Shown here: positions 9,386-21,185 of the stretch, in pieces
How the letters are laid out: every line of letters begins with the position of its first letter
How positions within the stretch are numbered: the first letter of the stretch is position 1
Assembly (NCBI GenBank): GCA_946479335.1
Contig: CAMLFP010000030.1
Location: 1 to 25,540, forward strand
Source: an uncultured Archangium sp.
GTDB taxonomy: Bacteria > Myxococcota > Myxococcia > Myxococcales > Myxococcaceae
Direction: 5' to 3'
Length of the DNA stretch: 25,540 bases
Made by a program: the position numbers and the translations under genes
Notes under the pieces: generated by a model
Seen by the model: the letters and a program-made list of their open reading frames with translations, nothing else
The model's database searches: none
Told to the model about the DNA's origin: nothing

Positions 9386-12300
9386 TCACTGCGCGAGCTG
9401 CTTCTTGAGGGCGGTGATCGTCTTCTCGACGCGGGAGGTCTCGCCCTCGTTCTGGTCGATGGCCAGCAGCGCCTGGTACTGCGCGAGCGCCTTCGGCAGC
9501 GCGTCGCCGCCCTTCTTCGCCAGCGCGTCGGCGTAGGCCAGGCGCGCCGCGCTGTAGCTCGCGTCGTATTCGACGGCCTTGCCGTACGCCTCGAGGGCCT
9601 TGTCGTCGTTCTTCTCGCGCCTGAAGACCTCGCCGTTGGCGAACCACACCGCGGGGTGGAACGGCGCGGCGGCCATCGCGTCGTCGGCGACCTCGCGCGC
9701 GCCCTGCACGTCGTTCTCGAGCAGCTTCACGCGCGCGAGCGACGAGAGGAGCCAGCCCTTCTCCCACGCGTGGGTGCTCTTGTTGGCGAGGCTGGTGAGG
9801 AGGTCTTTCGCCTTGCCCTTCACCGGGCGCGCGTAGAGCGGCCCGCCCTGCCCGCAGATCGACTTCGGGTCGTTGCCGGTGGCCGCGCCGTAGCCGGCGA
9901 CCGCGTTGTCGAGCAGCCCCTGCCGCACGAACATCGCGCCAATCTCACAGAAGGTGTCGGCGTCTTTCGGGTTCAGCTTGTTCGCCCTGGTGAGCGCCTC
10001 GGTCGCCGTCTTGCCGTCGCCCGCCGCGAACGAGACCTGCGCCTTGGTGCGGAACCAGTCGATGTCGTCTTTGTCGCCGACCTTCGCCAGCGCGGCCGCC
10101 GCGTCCTTGATGCGGCCGGCCTGCAGATAGACGAGCGCGGCGTCGCGCCAGACGGTGTCGAGGCCCGGGTTGTCGACCACCCACGCGTCGACCTGCTTCA
10201 CCGCGTCGCTCACCTTGCCCACCGAGAGCAGCGCGCGAATCAGCAGGTGCTTCGACGGCGCGTGGCTGCCGTTGCGCTCCACCGCGTGGAGCAGCGGCTC
10301 CATCGCCACTTCGGTGGGCACGCCGGCCTTCAGCAGCAGCTCGCCGAGCATCGCGTTGCCCTCGTAGTCTTGCGGGTCCTTCGCGGCCTCCTCGAGCTGG
10401 GCGCGCGCTTTGTCCAACGCGCCCTTCTGCATGTAGACGCGGGCCAGCGCGACCTGCACCACCGCGCGGTTCTTCTTGAGCGTGTTGGCGAACTTCTCGA
10501 GCGTCTCGATCGCCTTGTCGCCGCTGCCTTCTTCGGCCGCGTCGCTGAGCGCGAGGTAGATGGCGGCCTCCGCGGGGTACTTGCCGCCGACCTGCGTGGT
10601 CTGCAGCTCGCTGCGCGCCTTCTTGTAGTCACCCAGGCGGTACCACGCGATGCCGCGCAGCAGCGCGACCTTGCGCGCGTCCTTCTCCGGGCGGAGGCGA
10701 TCGGTCAGCTCCTTCTCGCGCGAGCGCGCCAGCAGCACGCGGCCGAGGCCCTCTTTCGCATCTTCGCTGCGCGGGTCTTTCTTGAGCGCGTCTTCGAACG
10801 ACTTCTGCGCCTGCGCCATCTGGCCCGCGGCCTTCTGCGCGGTGCCCAGCGCCATCGCGAACTCGCCGGCCAGCTCGGGGAACTTCGGTTGCGCCTCGGT
10901 CAACGTGCGCAGCGCGTCCTCGTGCTTGCCGTTGGCCGACTGCGCGAGGCCCAGCACCAGCGCGTAGCGCCCCTTGAGCGCGGGAGGGATCTCCGCGGAG
11001 CCGGGCAGCCCCTCGAGATCTCCCAGCGCCTCCGGGAGCTCGCGGCCGAGCTCCAGCCGCGCCTTCGACTGACCGATGACGCGCGCGGGGTGGAACTTCG
11101 AGAGCGCTTCGGCGCGCGAGAGCATCTCCAGCGCCGAGGTCCAGTCTTCGAAGGCGAGGTAGTAGTCACCGAGTGACACCAGCGCGCGGGTGTTGCGCGG
11201 GTCGAGCTCGGTGGCCTTCTTCAGCCGCGCCAGCGCGTCGTCGTATTTCTTGTCGGCGAGGTACATGCGGCCGGCCTGGGCCTGCACCACGCCCTTCTCC
11301 ATGTCGGAGCTGAGCAGCTGCTGGCGCGCCGCGGCCTTCGAGTCACCGTCAGCGGTGAGGTAGTCGACCACCAGCGCGAGGTCGGGCCGCGCGTTGCGCA
11401 CGCCGGGCCGCGCGAAGGCCGCGAGGGCCGCGTCGCGATCAGCAGGCGTGCCGCCGTGCTCGGCGAACATCATCGCCTTGGCGTAGCCGAAGAGCGCCTG
11501 CGCCTCGGTGTTGTCGTCGTCCATCGAGAGAGCCTGCTCGAGCGCCTTGATGGCGGCGCCGTACTGCTCCTTCGTGTCGGCGTTGATGCCGGCGAGGCCC
11601 TTGGCGATGGCGGAGTCGAGCGTCTCGCCCTGGTTCTTCACGCGCGTCCACAAGAACGAGCCGCCGAGGCCCAGCAACACCACCGAGATGGCGATCGCCG
11701 CGAGCACCTTGGTGCCGTGCTGTTGCCAGAAGGTCTTCTTCGACTTGGTGACCTCCAGCTTGGCGCGCAGCTCGCGCTCGTATTCCTTGGCGATGGCCTC
11801 GGTGGCCTGGGTGTTGAGGTCGGTGCGCGACGAGACGACGGAGGGGGGCTCCATCACCTCGTCGGGGATGTCGTCGAGCAGCCCGCCGCCGCGCTTCGGC
11901 GCCGGCAGGTCGAGCTGCTCCGCGCGGCGCGGGGTCTGGATCATCCCCGGCATCTGGAACTCGCTGGTGGGGATCTCCGACTGCTGCGAGACGACGTCGT
12001 CGAGCAGCCCCGCCGGCTTCACGGGGAGGTCGACCTGCTGCAACACCGGAGGGCCGCCGGCCTGCGTGGCGCGGGGCGCTTCTTCGAGCTCGGTGCCGAT
12101 GACCACCGAGGGCTCGGTGCTCACCACCGGCGGCGACGCCATCGGAGGGCGCGCAGCGGTGGCCGCAGACGGGCGCGGCGCGGTGGTGCCGGCGCCGAGC
12201 GCGTCGAAGGTGCTGGTGAGCCCGTGCATCGTCTCCGGCTCCCCGGCGCCGAAGCTCGCGAACGGGTCTGGCGGGTCGATGGTGGCGCCGACGAGGGGGA

Positions 12301-12940
12301 GCTCCTGGGTGTTGCTCTCGTCGCGCTCGGCGGCGGGCGCGCGGCCCGGCACGCTCATCAGCACCGTGGGCTGGGTGTCGGGGTCGGTCTTCGCGGGCGC
12401 GAACGCGGCGAAGGGGTCAGGCGCGGCGGCGGGCGCGGGCTTCGCGGGCGCGGCGGCCCTCGGCGCCTCCTTCGGCACGAACGCGGGCTGCTCGGTGGTG
12501 AGCGGCGCGTCACCCAGCACCGGCGCGGGGCCACCGGCCAACGCCTGCTTGGTCTTCTCGAGCCACTCCTGCACGCGCGCGTTGTTGGGTTGCAGCCCGG
12601 CCGCGCGCCGGAGGATGGGCAGCGCCGAGCGGTAGAGGCCTTTGCGGAGCAGCGCTTCGCCGATGAGGTTGTAGGCGTGCGGGTTGTCCTTATCGATGTT
12701 CACCGCGAGGTCGAACTGCTTCATCGCGTCGGCGGCCTTTCCGGCGTTGATGAGCGCCTTCCCCCACAGCACGCGCCCCGACACGGAGTTCGGGTGGTGC
12801 GTCAACCCCTGCTGGCAGGTGGCGATCGCCTTCTCGTTCTCGCCGCGCTCGATGTAGGCGCGCGCGAGCTCAACGAAGACGGTGCTCGCCGGGTCTTGCG
12901 CGAGCATCGACTCATACTTCTCCACCATCGGCTTGGACAT
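9386..12940 (-). CDS. Very large TPR-repeat protein with a single transmembrane segment
   Basis: An 1184-aa protein with three parts. Residues about 1-135 hold N-terminal TPRs (VFVELARAYIERGENEKAIA and two or three more units). Residues about 136-400 are a low-complexity Ala/Pro/Thr-rich and acidic region with repeated LLDD motifs (LLDDVVSQQSEIP, LLDDIPDEV). One membrane span lies at about 411-431 (VLAAIAISVVLLGLGGSFLW) flanked by Lys. Residues about 450-1184 hold a long array of TPR-like helical pairs. No signal peptide is seen, so the likely topology is N-terminus in the cytoplasm and the big TPR array outside (inference). Such proteins scaffold envelope complexes. Myxobacteria encode large TPR proteins in gliding motility, but nothing here proves that link. 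Confidence 0.88.
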   Translation of the reverse strand: MSKPMVEKYESMLAQDPASTVFVELARAYIERGENEKAIATCQQGLTHHPNSVSGRVLWGKALINAGKAADAMKQFDLAVNIDKDNPHAYNLIGEALLRKGLYRSALPILRRAAGLQPNNARVQEWLEKTKQALAGGPAPVLGDAPLTTEQPAFVPKEAPRAAAPAKPAPAAAPDPFAAFAPAKTDPDTQPTVLMSVPGRAPAAERDESNTQELPLVGATIDPPDPFASFGAGEPETMHGLTSTFDALGAGTTAPRPSAATAARPPMASPPVVSTEPSVVIGTELEEAPRATQAGGPPVLQQVDLPVKPAGLLDDVVSQQSEIPTSEFQMPGMIQTPRRAEQLDLPAPKRGGGLLDDIPDEVMEPPSVVSSRTDLNTQATEAIAKEYERELRAKLEVTKSKKTFWQQHGTKVLAAIAISVVLLGLGGSFLWTRVKNQGETLDSAIAKGLAGINADTKEQYGAAIKALEQALSMDDDNTEAQALFGYAKAMMFAEHGGTPADRDAALAAFARPGVRNARPDLALVVDYLTADGDSKAAARQQLLSSDMEKGVVQAQAGRMYLADKKYDDALARLKKATELDPRNTRALVSLGDYYLAFEDWTSALEMLSRAEALSKFHPARVIGQSKARLELGRELPEALGDLEGLPGSAEIPPALKGRYALVLGLAQSANGKHEDALRTLTEAQPKFPELAGEFAMALGTAQKAAGQMAQAQKSFEDALKKDPRSEDAKEGLGRVLLARSREKELTDRLRPEKDARKVALLRGIAWYRLGDYKKARSELQTTQVGGKYPAEAAIYLALSDAAEEGSGDKAIETLEKFANTLKKNRAVVQVALARVYMQKGALDKARAQLEEAAKDPQDYEGNAMLGELLLKAGVPTEVAMEPLLHAVERNGSHAPSKHLLIRALLSVGKVSDAVKQVDAWVVDNPGLDTVWRDAALVYLQAGRIKDAAAALAKVGDKDDIDWFRTKAQVSFAAGDGKTATEALTRANKLNPKDADTFCEIGAMFVRQGLLDNAVAGYGAATGNDPKSICGQGGPLYARPVKGKAKDLLTSLANKSTHAWEKGWLLSSLARVKLLENDVQGAREVADDAMAAAPFHPAVWFANGEVFRREKNDDKALEAYGKAVEYDASYSAARLAYADALAKKGGDALPKALAQYQALLAIDQNEGETSRVEKTITALKKQLAQ

Positions 12941-12985
12941 AAGCGCGCGGGACCATAGCGGAGGTGGGTGCTACCGTCGCGCGCC

Positions 12986-13417
12986 ATGAAACGAGCCCTC
13001 GCTCTCCTTTTCGCCCTCCAACTCAGCGCTTGCGCGCACGACAAGGGCGACCCCGAGTTGATCAAGCCCGCCGTGGAGAAGTTCCACCAGCGCGCGCGGT
13101 GGAAGGACTTCCGCGGCGCCGCGGAGCTCATCGTCGAGGAGCGCCAGGCCTCGTTCATCAAGGAGCGCCTCAAGCACGACGACGATCGCGACCTCTACAT
13201 CACCAACTTCGAGCTCGAAGACGCGAAGATCGCGCCCGACCTGATGAGCGCCACGGTGGTCTCGAAGATCAGCTGGTACCGCATGCCCTCGAACGTCGAG
13301 AAGACCGCGGTGGTCACCAGCGTCTTCGTGTGGCGCCACGAGGCGTGGATCCTCGAGAGCCAGGACGACGGCCCCTTCGAAGAGCTCAAGCCCGCGCCGC
13401 CGAAGAAGGCCGAGTAA
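12986..13417 (+). CDS. Small putative lipoprotein (143 aa)
   Basis: A predicted lipoprotein of unknown function. Residues 2-3 are basic, 4-13 hydrophobic, and the lipobox LSAC places the lipidated cysteine at position 16 (followed by AHDKGD). The mature part is a compact alpha/beta-looking domain with ELIVEERQASFIKERLKHDD and KISWYRMPSNVEKTAVVTSV, resembling small NTF2-like or DUF4440-type folds, but I cannot assign one. An in-frame GTG at 12968 preceded by GGAGG would add six residues and remains possible; ATG 12986 gives the standard lipoprotein signal length. It is divergent from the large TPR gene (45-bp gap) and convergent with the SDR/RNA region. Confidence 0.82.
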   Translation: MKRALALLFALQLSACAHDKGDPELIKPAVEKFHQRARWKDFRGAAELIVEERQASFIKERLKHDDDRDLYITNFELEDAKIAPDLMSATVVSKISWYRMPSNVEKTAVVTSVFVWRHEAWILESQDDGPFEELKPAPPKKAE

Positions 13418-13422
13418 CGCAC

Positions 13423-13467
13423 AAAAAAAATCGCCCGCCGTCTCGGGGCCGGCCGAGGCGACGGGCG
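13423..13467 (-). terminator. Intrinsic terminator for leftward transcripts
   Basis: A GC-rich hairpin occupies 13432-13467: arms of 15 bases (CGCCCGCCGTCTCGG and CCGAGGCGACGGGCG) with one mismatch, one G-T pair and a 6-base loop. It is followed on the minus strand by eight Ts (the A run at 13423-13430). This is a textbook rho-independent terminator for RNA moving leftward, that is, from the SDR/acyltransferase pair or from a separate small RNA. The lipoprotein gene ends 5 bases beyond it on the opposite strand. Confidence 0.85.
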
Positions 13468-13544
13468 TCGGAAGTTCCCCTATGGAACCTCCTAACCGGA
13501 GCCATGACAAAGCAACCTGAATGCCATGGCATCCAGGGCTCACG
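13423..13544 (-). ncRNA. Candidate structured small RNA or structured 3' UTR
   Basis: On the minus strand three hairpins follow each other: 13537-13516 (arms CCTGGATGCC and GGCATTCAGG, containing the palindrome ATGCCATGGCAT), 13492-13470 (GGAGGTTCC and GGAACTTCC, 5-base loop), and the terminator hairpin 13467-13432 with T8. A weak sigma-70-like pair, TTGGTC (13579-13574) and AATTAC (13556-13551) spaced 17 bases, would give a start near 13544 and an RNA of about 120 nt. No protein-coding frame explains the region. It could equally be the 3' UTR of the SDR mRNA or a small RNA processed from it. The hairpins are observed; a separate transcript is inference. Confidence 0.45.
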
Positions 13545-13635
13545 TTCCGAGTAATTCAAACACGTTACAGGCGGACCAAGCCGTCAGGAACACGGCAGAT
13601 CAGCCCTCGGGCCTGACTCGCATGTCATGGCCGCG

Positions 13636-14556
13636 CTATTCGCCGACGACGGAGCGGATGGTGTCGCGCATCGAGAACGCGGGCGCCCAGTCTGACTCCG
13701 CTCGCCACCGCGCGCCGTCGACCATGCAGAGGAACTGCACGTGGTCGAGCTCCTCCGGCGGGAAGTTGGCGAGCCGGTAGCGGAAGAGCGCGCCGAGGAT
13801 CGGCCGCGCCACCACGTGCGGCACCGGGAGCGGCTTGTGACCGAGCTCCTCGAACACGCTGGAGAGCGGCACCTCGCCCGGGCCCGTGACGTTGTAGACG
13901 CCCTTCAAGCCGGGCTTGAGCGCCGCGACGAGCGCGCTGGCGACGTCGTCGGTGGCGATGAGCTGCACCATCGGGTCGAAGCCAGCCATCACCCACGGGC
14001 GCTGCAGGCGCAGGTAGTTCGACGGCGCGTTTCGAATGGAGGCGCCCACGATGTGCACCGGGCGCAGCACCACGGTCTCGATCTCCGGGTGCTTCCAGAA
14101 GAACGCGTGGGCCAGCATGTCGACCTCGATGAGGTCTCTCACCTGCGGGAAACGCGAGGCCGCCATCAGCGGCGACTCCTCGGTGAGGAAGTTCGAGTTG
14201 TCGGGCGACGGGCCGTAGACGTTGGCGCTGGAGAGCACGACCACCTTCTTCACGCCGTAGCGCGCCGCGCACTCCAGCACCTTCATGGTGCCCACCACGT
14301 TGAAGGAGTGGTGGTCAGACGCGCTCATGCGCGGGTCATGCATGATGCCCATGTGGATGACCGCGTCGGGCTTGTGCTTGCGGAAGACCTCGTCGAGCTT
14401 CCGTTTGCGCACGTCGATCTGGAAGTGCTCCACGTCTTTGGGGCGGCCGATGAAGGGCCGGCGATCGACGCCGATGACGTGCGCCTCGCGGTGCAGCACC
14501 TTCGCCACCGCGCGGCCGAGGTTCCCGGAGATGCCGGTCAGCAACACCTTCTTCAA
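13636..14556 (-). CDS. Extended-type SDR (NAD-dependent epimerase/dehydratase family), atypical active site
   Basis: A 306-aa cytoplasmic Rossmann-fold protein of the extended SDR class. The dinucleotide motif TGISGNLG lies at 7-14, with D31 after strand 2, DV at 48-49, and SSANVYG at 109-115. The usual catalytic YxxxK is absent. By alignment of the surrounding RxxxEVD segment, Gln138 and Leu142 sit where Tyr and Lys should be. It may therefore bind NAD(P) without classical oxidoreductase chemistry. The start is TTG 14556, chosen because it overlaps the acyltransferase TGA (TTGA) and places the Rossmann motif correctly. It is co-expressed with the acyltransferase, and the terminator at 13423 lies downstream. 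Confidence 0.85.
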   Translation of the reverse strand: MKKVLLTGISGNLGRAVAKVLHREAHVIGVDRRPFIGRPKDVEHFQIDVRKRKLDEVFRKHKPDAVIHMGIMHDPRMSASDHHSFNVVGTMKVLECAARYGVKKVVVLSSANVYGPSPDNSNFLTEESPLMAASRFPQVRDLIEVDMLAHAFFWKHPEIETVVLRPVHIVGASIRNAPSNYLRLQRPWVMAGFDPMVQLIATDDVASALVAALKPGLKGVYNVTGPGEVPLSSVFEELGHKPLPVPHVVARPILGALFRYRLANFPPEELDHVQFLCMVDGARWRAESDWAPAFSMRDTIRSVVGE

Positions 14557-15404
14557 AAGAAGACTCCCTTGCGCTCCTCGAGGCCCTTCTCCAGCAGCTG
14601 CGCGATCGCGCCCTTCACCACCTTCACCTTCTTCTCGAGCTCCGCGTCGTCGTCGTCAGGGCTGCCGGTGAAGTACAGCGGGTCACCGAAGTGCAGCCGG
14701 TACCGGGTCGGCAACGGCACCGGGAGCCCGTAGGGCGTGATGGGCAACGCGGGCATGCCGAACAGCTTGCCGACGCCCTTCAGGTTGAAGATGGCCGGCG
14801 CCTGCTCTTCGCCGCCGATGACGCCGACCGGCACGATGGGGGTGTTGGTCTCGAGCGCCAGGCGCATGAAGCCGAGGCCGAACTGCTGCAGCTGGTAGCG
14901 CTCCGAATACGGCTTGTTGAGGCCGCCCACGCCCTCGGGGAAGACGAGGATCGACTCGTCCTGCTCCAGCAGGCGGCGGCAGTTCTCGGGCGTGCCGACG
15001 ATCTGCCCGACGCGCGCGAAGAAGGTCGAGACGTACGGCAACGTCGCCATCCACTTCTCCACCATGCTGCGGATGGCGCGCGGCGGCGTCGCCCGGGTCA
15101 GCATCGCCACGCCGATCATCGCGCCGTCGATGGGCAGCTGCCCGGAGTGGTTGCTGATCAGCAGCACGCGCCCCGGCGGCACCTTCTCGATGCCGAAGAC
15201 CTCGGTGCGCCAGTAGTGCTTGTAGAGCCACAGCAGCGGGCCGATGGCGGAGAGCGCGTAGTCGAGGCTGAAGCCGAACGAATCGACGCCGTACTCATTC
15301 TGCGGGCGTTCGCCGGCCAGCGCCTCGTCGAGGTCGGCCCCGGCGAGCGAGCTGGTCCACGACTTCATCCGCCGCTTCAACGCGCTTCCGATTCGTCCAC
15401 TCAC
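14553..15404 (-). CDS. Lysophospholipid acyltransferase-family protein (PlsC/MGAT-like)
   Basis: A 283-aa protein of the glycerol-acyltransferase superfamily, which transfers acyl groups to lysophospholipids or related acceptors at the inner membrane. Motif 1 is NHSGQLPIDG (an expanded H-x6-D form seen in the MGAT-like subgroup rather than the short HxxxxD). The FPEGVGGLNKPYSERYQLQQ block follows, then PIVPVGVIGGEE. A hydrophobic stretch (ALSAIGPLLWLYKHYW) precedes motif 1. The start is uncertain: GTG 15404 is used; ATG 15368 would give 271 aa. It is divergent from the histidine kinase (60-bp gap) and coupled to the SDR by a TTGA overlap. A comparable acyltransferase/SDR neighbourhood exists in mycobacteria (from memory). 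Confidence 0.87.
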   Translation of the reverse strand: MSGRIGSALKRRMKSWTSSLAGADLDEALAGERPQNEYGVDSFGFSLDYALSAIGPLLWLYKHYWRTEVFGIEKVPPGRVLLISNHSGQLPIDGAMIGVAMLTRATPPRAIRSMVEKWMATLPYVSTFFARVGQIVGTPENCRRLLEQDESILVFPEGVGGLNKPYSERYQLQQFGLGFMRLALETNTPIVPVGVIGGEEQAPAIFNLKGVGKLFGMPALPITPYGLPVPLPTRYRLHFGDPLYFTGSPDDDDAELEKKVKVVKGAIAQLLEKGLEERKGVFF

Positions 15405-15464
15405 GATGGCGCGGGAGCGTACACCGCCTTGGGTGCCCACGGAGTCCGCGCTACACCCTCGCTC

Positions 15465-17672
15465 GTGGCGCTCTCCGATTTCCAGCCGCTCTTCGGTGCC
15501 CTGGCCGAGGGGATCGTGCTCTGCGACGCGCAGCTGCGGCTCGTGGAATGGAACCAGGAGGCCGCGGTCATCCTCGGGCTGCCCGAGGGGCTGGCGCGCG
15601 GCGCGCTGACCCCGCGGGAGCTCGGCATCCTCCGCGCCGATCTCTCGCCGCTGCCGCCGGAGGAGCTCCCCAGCTCGCAAGCGCTCAAGAACCGCGCGCC
15701 GGTGCTGCGTCGTCGCCTCGCGCTGCACCGGGAGAACGGGAGGTACCGCGACATCGTCATCTCGGCGGTGCCGCTGCTCGACGCCCGCGGCGAGCCGGAG
15801 TTCGTCGCGCTGGCGATGCTCGACATCACGCGCGAGCTGACGGTGGTGAGCGAGCTGCGCGTGCTGGAGCGCTTCTTCGAGCTCTCCGACGACATCCTCA
15901 TCATCACCGACCGCGACTACTCGGTGCTGCAGGTCAACGACGCCACGGTGACGCAGCTCGGGGGGCCCCGCGAGCGCTACCTCGGCCAGGGGCTGTGGGG
16001 GCTCATCCACCCCGATGACCTCAAGATGCTCGAGCGCTTCGACGCCTCCGGGTGGGCCACGCGCGAGTTCTCCTGCCGCCTGCGCGCGGTGACGGGGGAG
16101 TGGCGCACCGTCGCCTGGCAGGTCACCCGCGGCTCCGCGCCGCAGGGTGGCGCGACCTTCTTCGCGCGCGGCGTCGACATCACCACCCGCATCGCCGAGC
16201 GGCACGAGCTCTCGCGCGCGCGCGAGCTGGTGCACGACGCGTTCGAGCTCACGCAGCTCGCGGTGCTGGAGCGCGACCTCACCGACGGCACGGTGACGCT
16301 CACCTCGCGGCTGCGGGAGCTGCTGGGCGTTCGCGACGTCGACGTCCGCTCGCTGGAGCACTTCGTCGTGCCCGAAGATCTGCCGGCGTTCCGCGCGTAC
16401 GCCGCGCGCCCGGAGCTCTCGCCGGGGCCGTTGACCGTGCGCCTGCGCACCGCGACCAACGACGTGCGCGCGGTGCACGTCTGGGTGCAGCTCGTCTCCG
16501 GGGTCGATGGCCAGCCGCTGCGCGAGCTCACGGTGGTGCAAGACGTGACCGCGCAGACCATGGCGCAGGCGCAGGTGCGCCTGACCGAGCGCCTCAACAG
16601 CCTCTCGACCATGGCGTCGGGCGTCGCGCACGAGATCAACAACCCGCTCTCGTTCGTGATGTCGAACCTCAACTTCGTCGGCGATCTCCTCCAGCAGCTC
16701 GCGCCGCAGCCCGGCGTCGACCTGCAAGAGCTCCGCGCCGCGGTGAACGAGGCGCTCGAGGGCGCCGACCGCGTACGGAAGATCGTCAGCAGCATGACGC
16801 CCTTCGGCCGCACCGATGAACACCTGCGCGCTGAATGCGACGTCACGCGCGTGGTGCAGGCCTCGCTGAACCTGATGCGCAACGACCTCCGCCATCGGGC
16901 CCGCGTGCTGACCGACCTCAAGCCGGTGCCGCCGGTGTACGCGAACGAGGCGCGCCTGAGTCAGGTGGTGCTCAACCTGCTGGCGAACGCGGCGCGCGCC
17001 ATCCCCGATGGGCACGCCAGCGCGAACGAGGTGCGCGTCACCACGCGCGAGGAAGAGGGCCACGCGATCATCACCGTGCAAGACACGGGCGTCGGCATCG
17101 CCCCCGACATGCTCTCGCGCATCTTCGACCCCTTCTTCACCACCCGGCCCGCGGGCGAAGGCATGGGCCTGGGGCTCTTCTTGAGCCGCGGCATCGTGCA
17201 GGAATGCGGCGGAACGCTCGAGGCCGAGAGCACCTTCGGCCAGGGCGCGCGCTTCACGGTGCGCCTGCCGCTGGCGAGCGTCGCGGCGCGTGCGCAGCCG
17301 CCCCGGCAGTCGGCGGGGAAGCTCAAGATCCTCGTGGTCGACGACGAGCCCGCGATTCTGCGCAGCGTGCAGCGGCTGCTCAGCCGGCGGCACGAGGTCA
17401 GCGTCGCGCGCTCGGGCCAGGAGGCGATCGGCGTGCTCGCGGCCACCGACTTCGACGTGGTGCTGTGTGACCTGATGATGCCCGCCCTCTCGGGGATGGA
17501 TCTGTGGGACCGGCTCGACGCCGCGCAACGCAAGCACGTGGTGTTCATGACCGGCGGCACCTTCACCGAGCGCGCGCAGGCCTTCATCGCCACCTACGCG
17601 CCCGAAGTGCTGATGAAGCCCTTCACGCCCGCCGACCTCGAAGAAGTGCTGGTGCGCGTGCAATCGCGTTGA
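15465..17672 (+). CDS. PAS-domain hybrid sensor histidine kinase with C-terminal receiver
   Basis: A 735-aa soluble hybrid kinase without signal peptide or membrane spans. Three PAS-like domains lie at about 5-115 (ALAEGIVLCDAQLRLVEWN), 125-245 (DDILIITDRDYSVLQVNDA) and 250-370. The HisKA H-box ASGVAHEINNPLSF follows with phospho-acceptor H389. The ATPase domain has N-box Asn508 (VLNLLANAARA), G1 DTGVGI from 540 and G2 GMGLGL at 566-571. The receiver domain has D626/D627, phospho-acceptor D669 (CDLMMP) and K718. All phosphorelay residues are present. GTG 15465 is used because upstream sequence in frame is the antisense of the acyltransferase. No DNA-binding output is attached, so it presumably passes phosphate to another protein. 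Mfd follows after 21 bp. Confidence 0.92.
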   Translation: MALSDFQPLFGALAEGIVLCDAQLRLVEWNQEAAVILGLPEGLARGALTPRELGILRADLSPLPPEELPSSQALKNRAPVLRRRLALHRENGRYRDIVISAVPLLDARGEPEFVALAMLDITRELTVVSELRVLERFFELSDDILIITDRDYSVLQVNDATVTQLGGPRERYLGQGLWGLIHPDDLKMLERFDASGWATREFSCRLRAVTGEWRTVAWQVTRGSAPQGGATFFARGVDITTRIAERHELSRARELVHDAFELTQLAVLERDLTDGTVTLTSRLRELLGVRDVDVRSLEHFVVPEDLPAFRAYAARPELSPGPLTVRLRTATNDVRAVHVWVQLVSGVDGQPLRELTVVQDVTAQTMAQAQVRLTERLNSLSTMASGVAHEINNPLSFVMSNLNFVGDLLQQLAPQPGVDLQELRAAVNEALEGADRVRKIVSSMTPFGRTDEHLRAECDVTRVVQASLNLMRNDLRHRARVLTDLKPVPPVYANEARLSQVVLNLLANAARAIPDGHASANEVRVTTREEEGHAIITVQDTGVGIAPDMLSRIFDPFFTTRPAGEGMGLGLFLSRGIVQECGGTLEAESTFGQGARFTVRLPLASVAARAQPPRQSAGKLKILVVDDEPAILRSVQRLLSRRHEVSVARSGQEAIGVLAATDFDVVLCDLMMPALSGMDLWDRLDAAQRKHVVFMTGGTFTERAQAFIATYAPEVLMKPFTPADLEEVLVRVQSR

Positions 17673-17693
17673 CGAATACGCGCGCCGCGCTAC

Positions 17694-21179
<3,486 letters not shown>

Positions 21180-21185
21180 GGGCGC

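Noticed and set aside
9656..12958. Long open frames on the plus strand opposite the 1184-aa TPR gene
   Set aside because: Arg/Leu/His-rich translations with no domain; they are antisense shadows produced by GC-rich codons of the real TPR gene.
13504..13554. A 16-codon plus-strand frame (MTKQPECHGIQGSRSE) with GGAG two bases upstream
   Set aside because: Spacing is too short, no homology is recognisable, and the DNA is better explained as the hairpin region of a leftward RNA.
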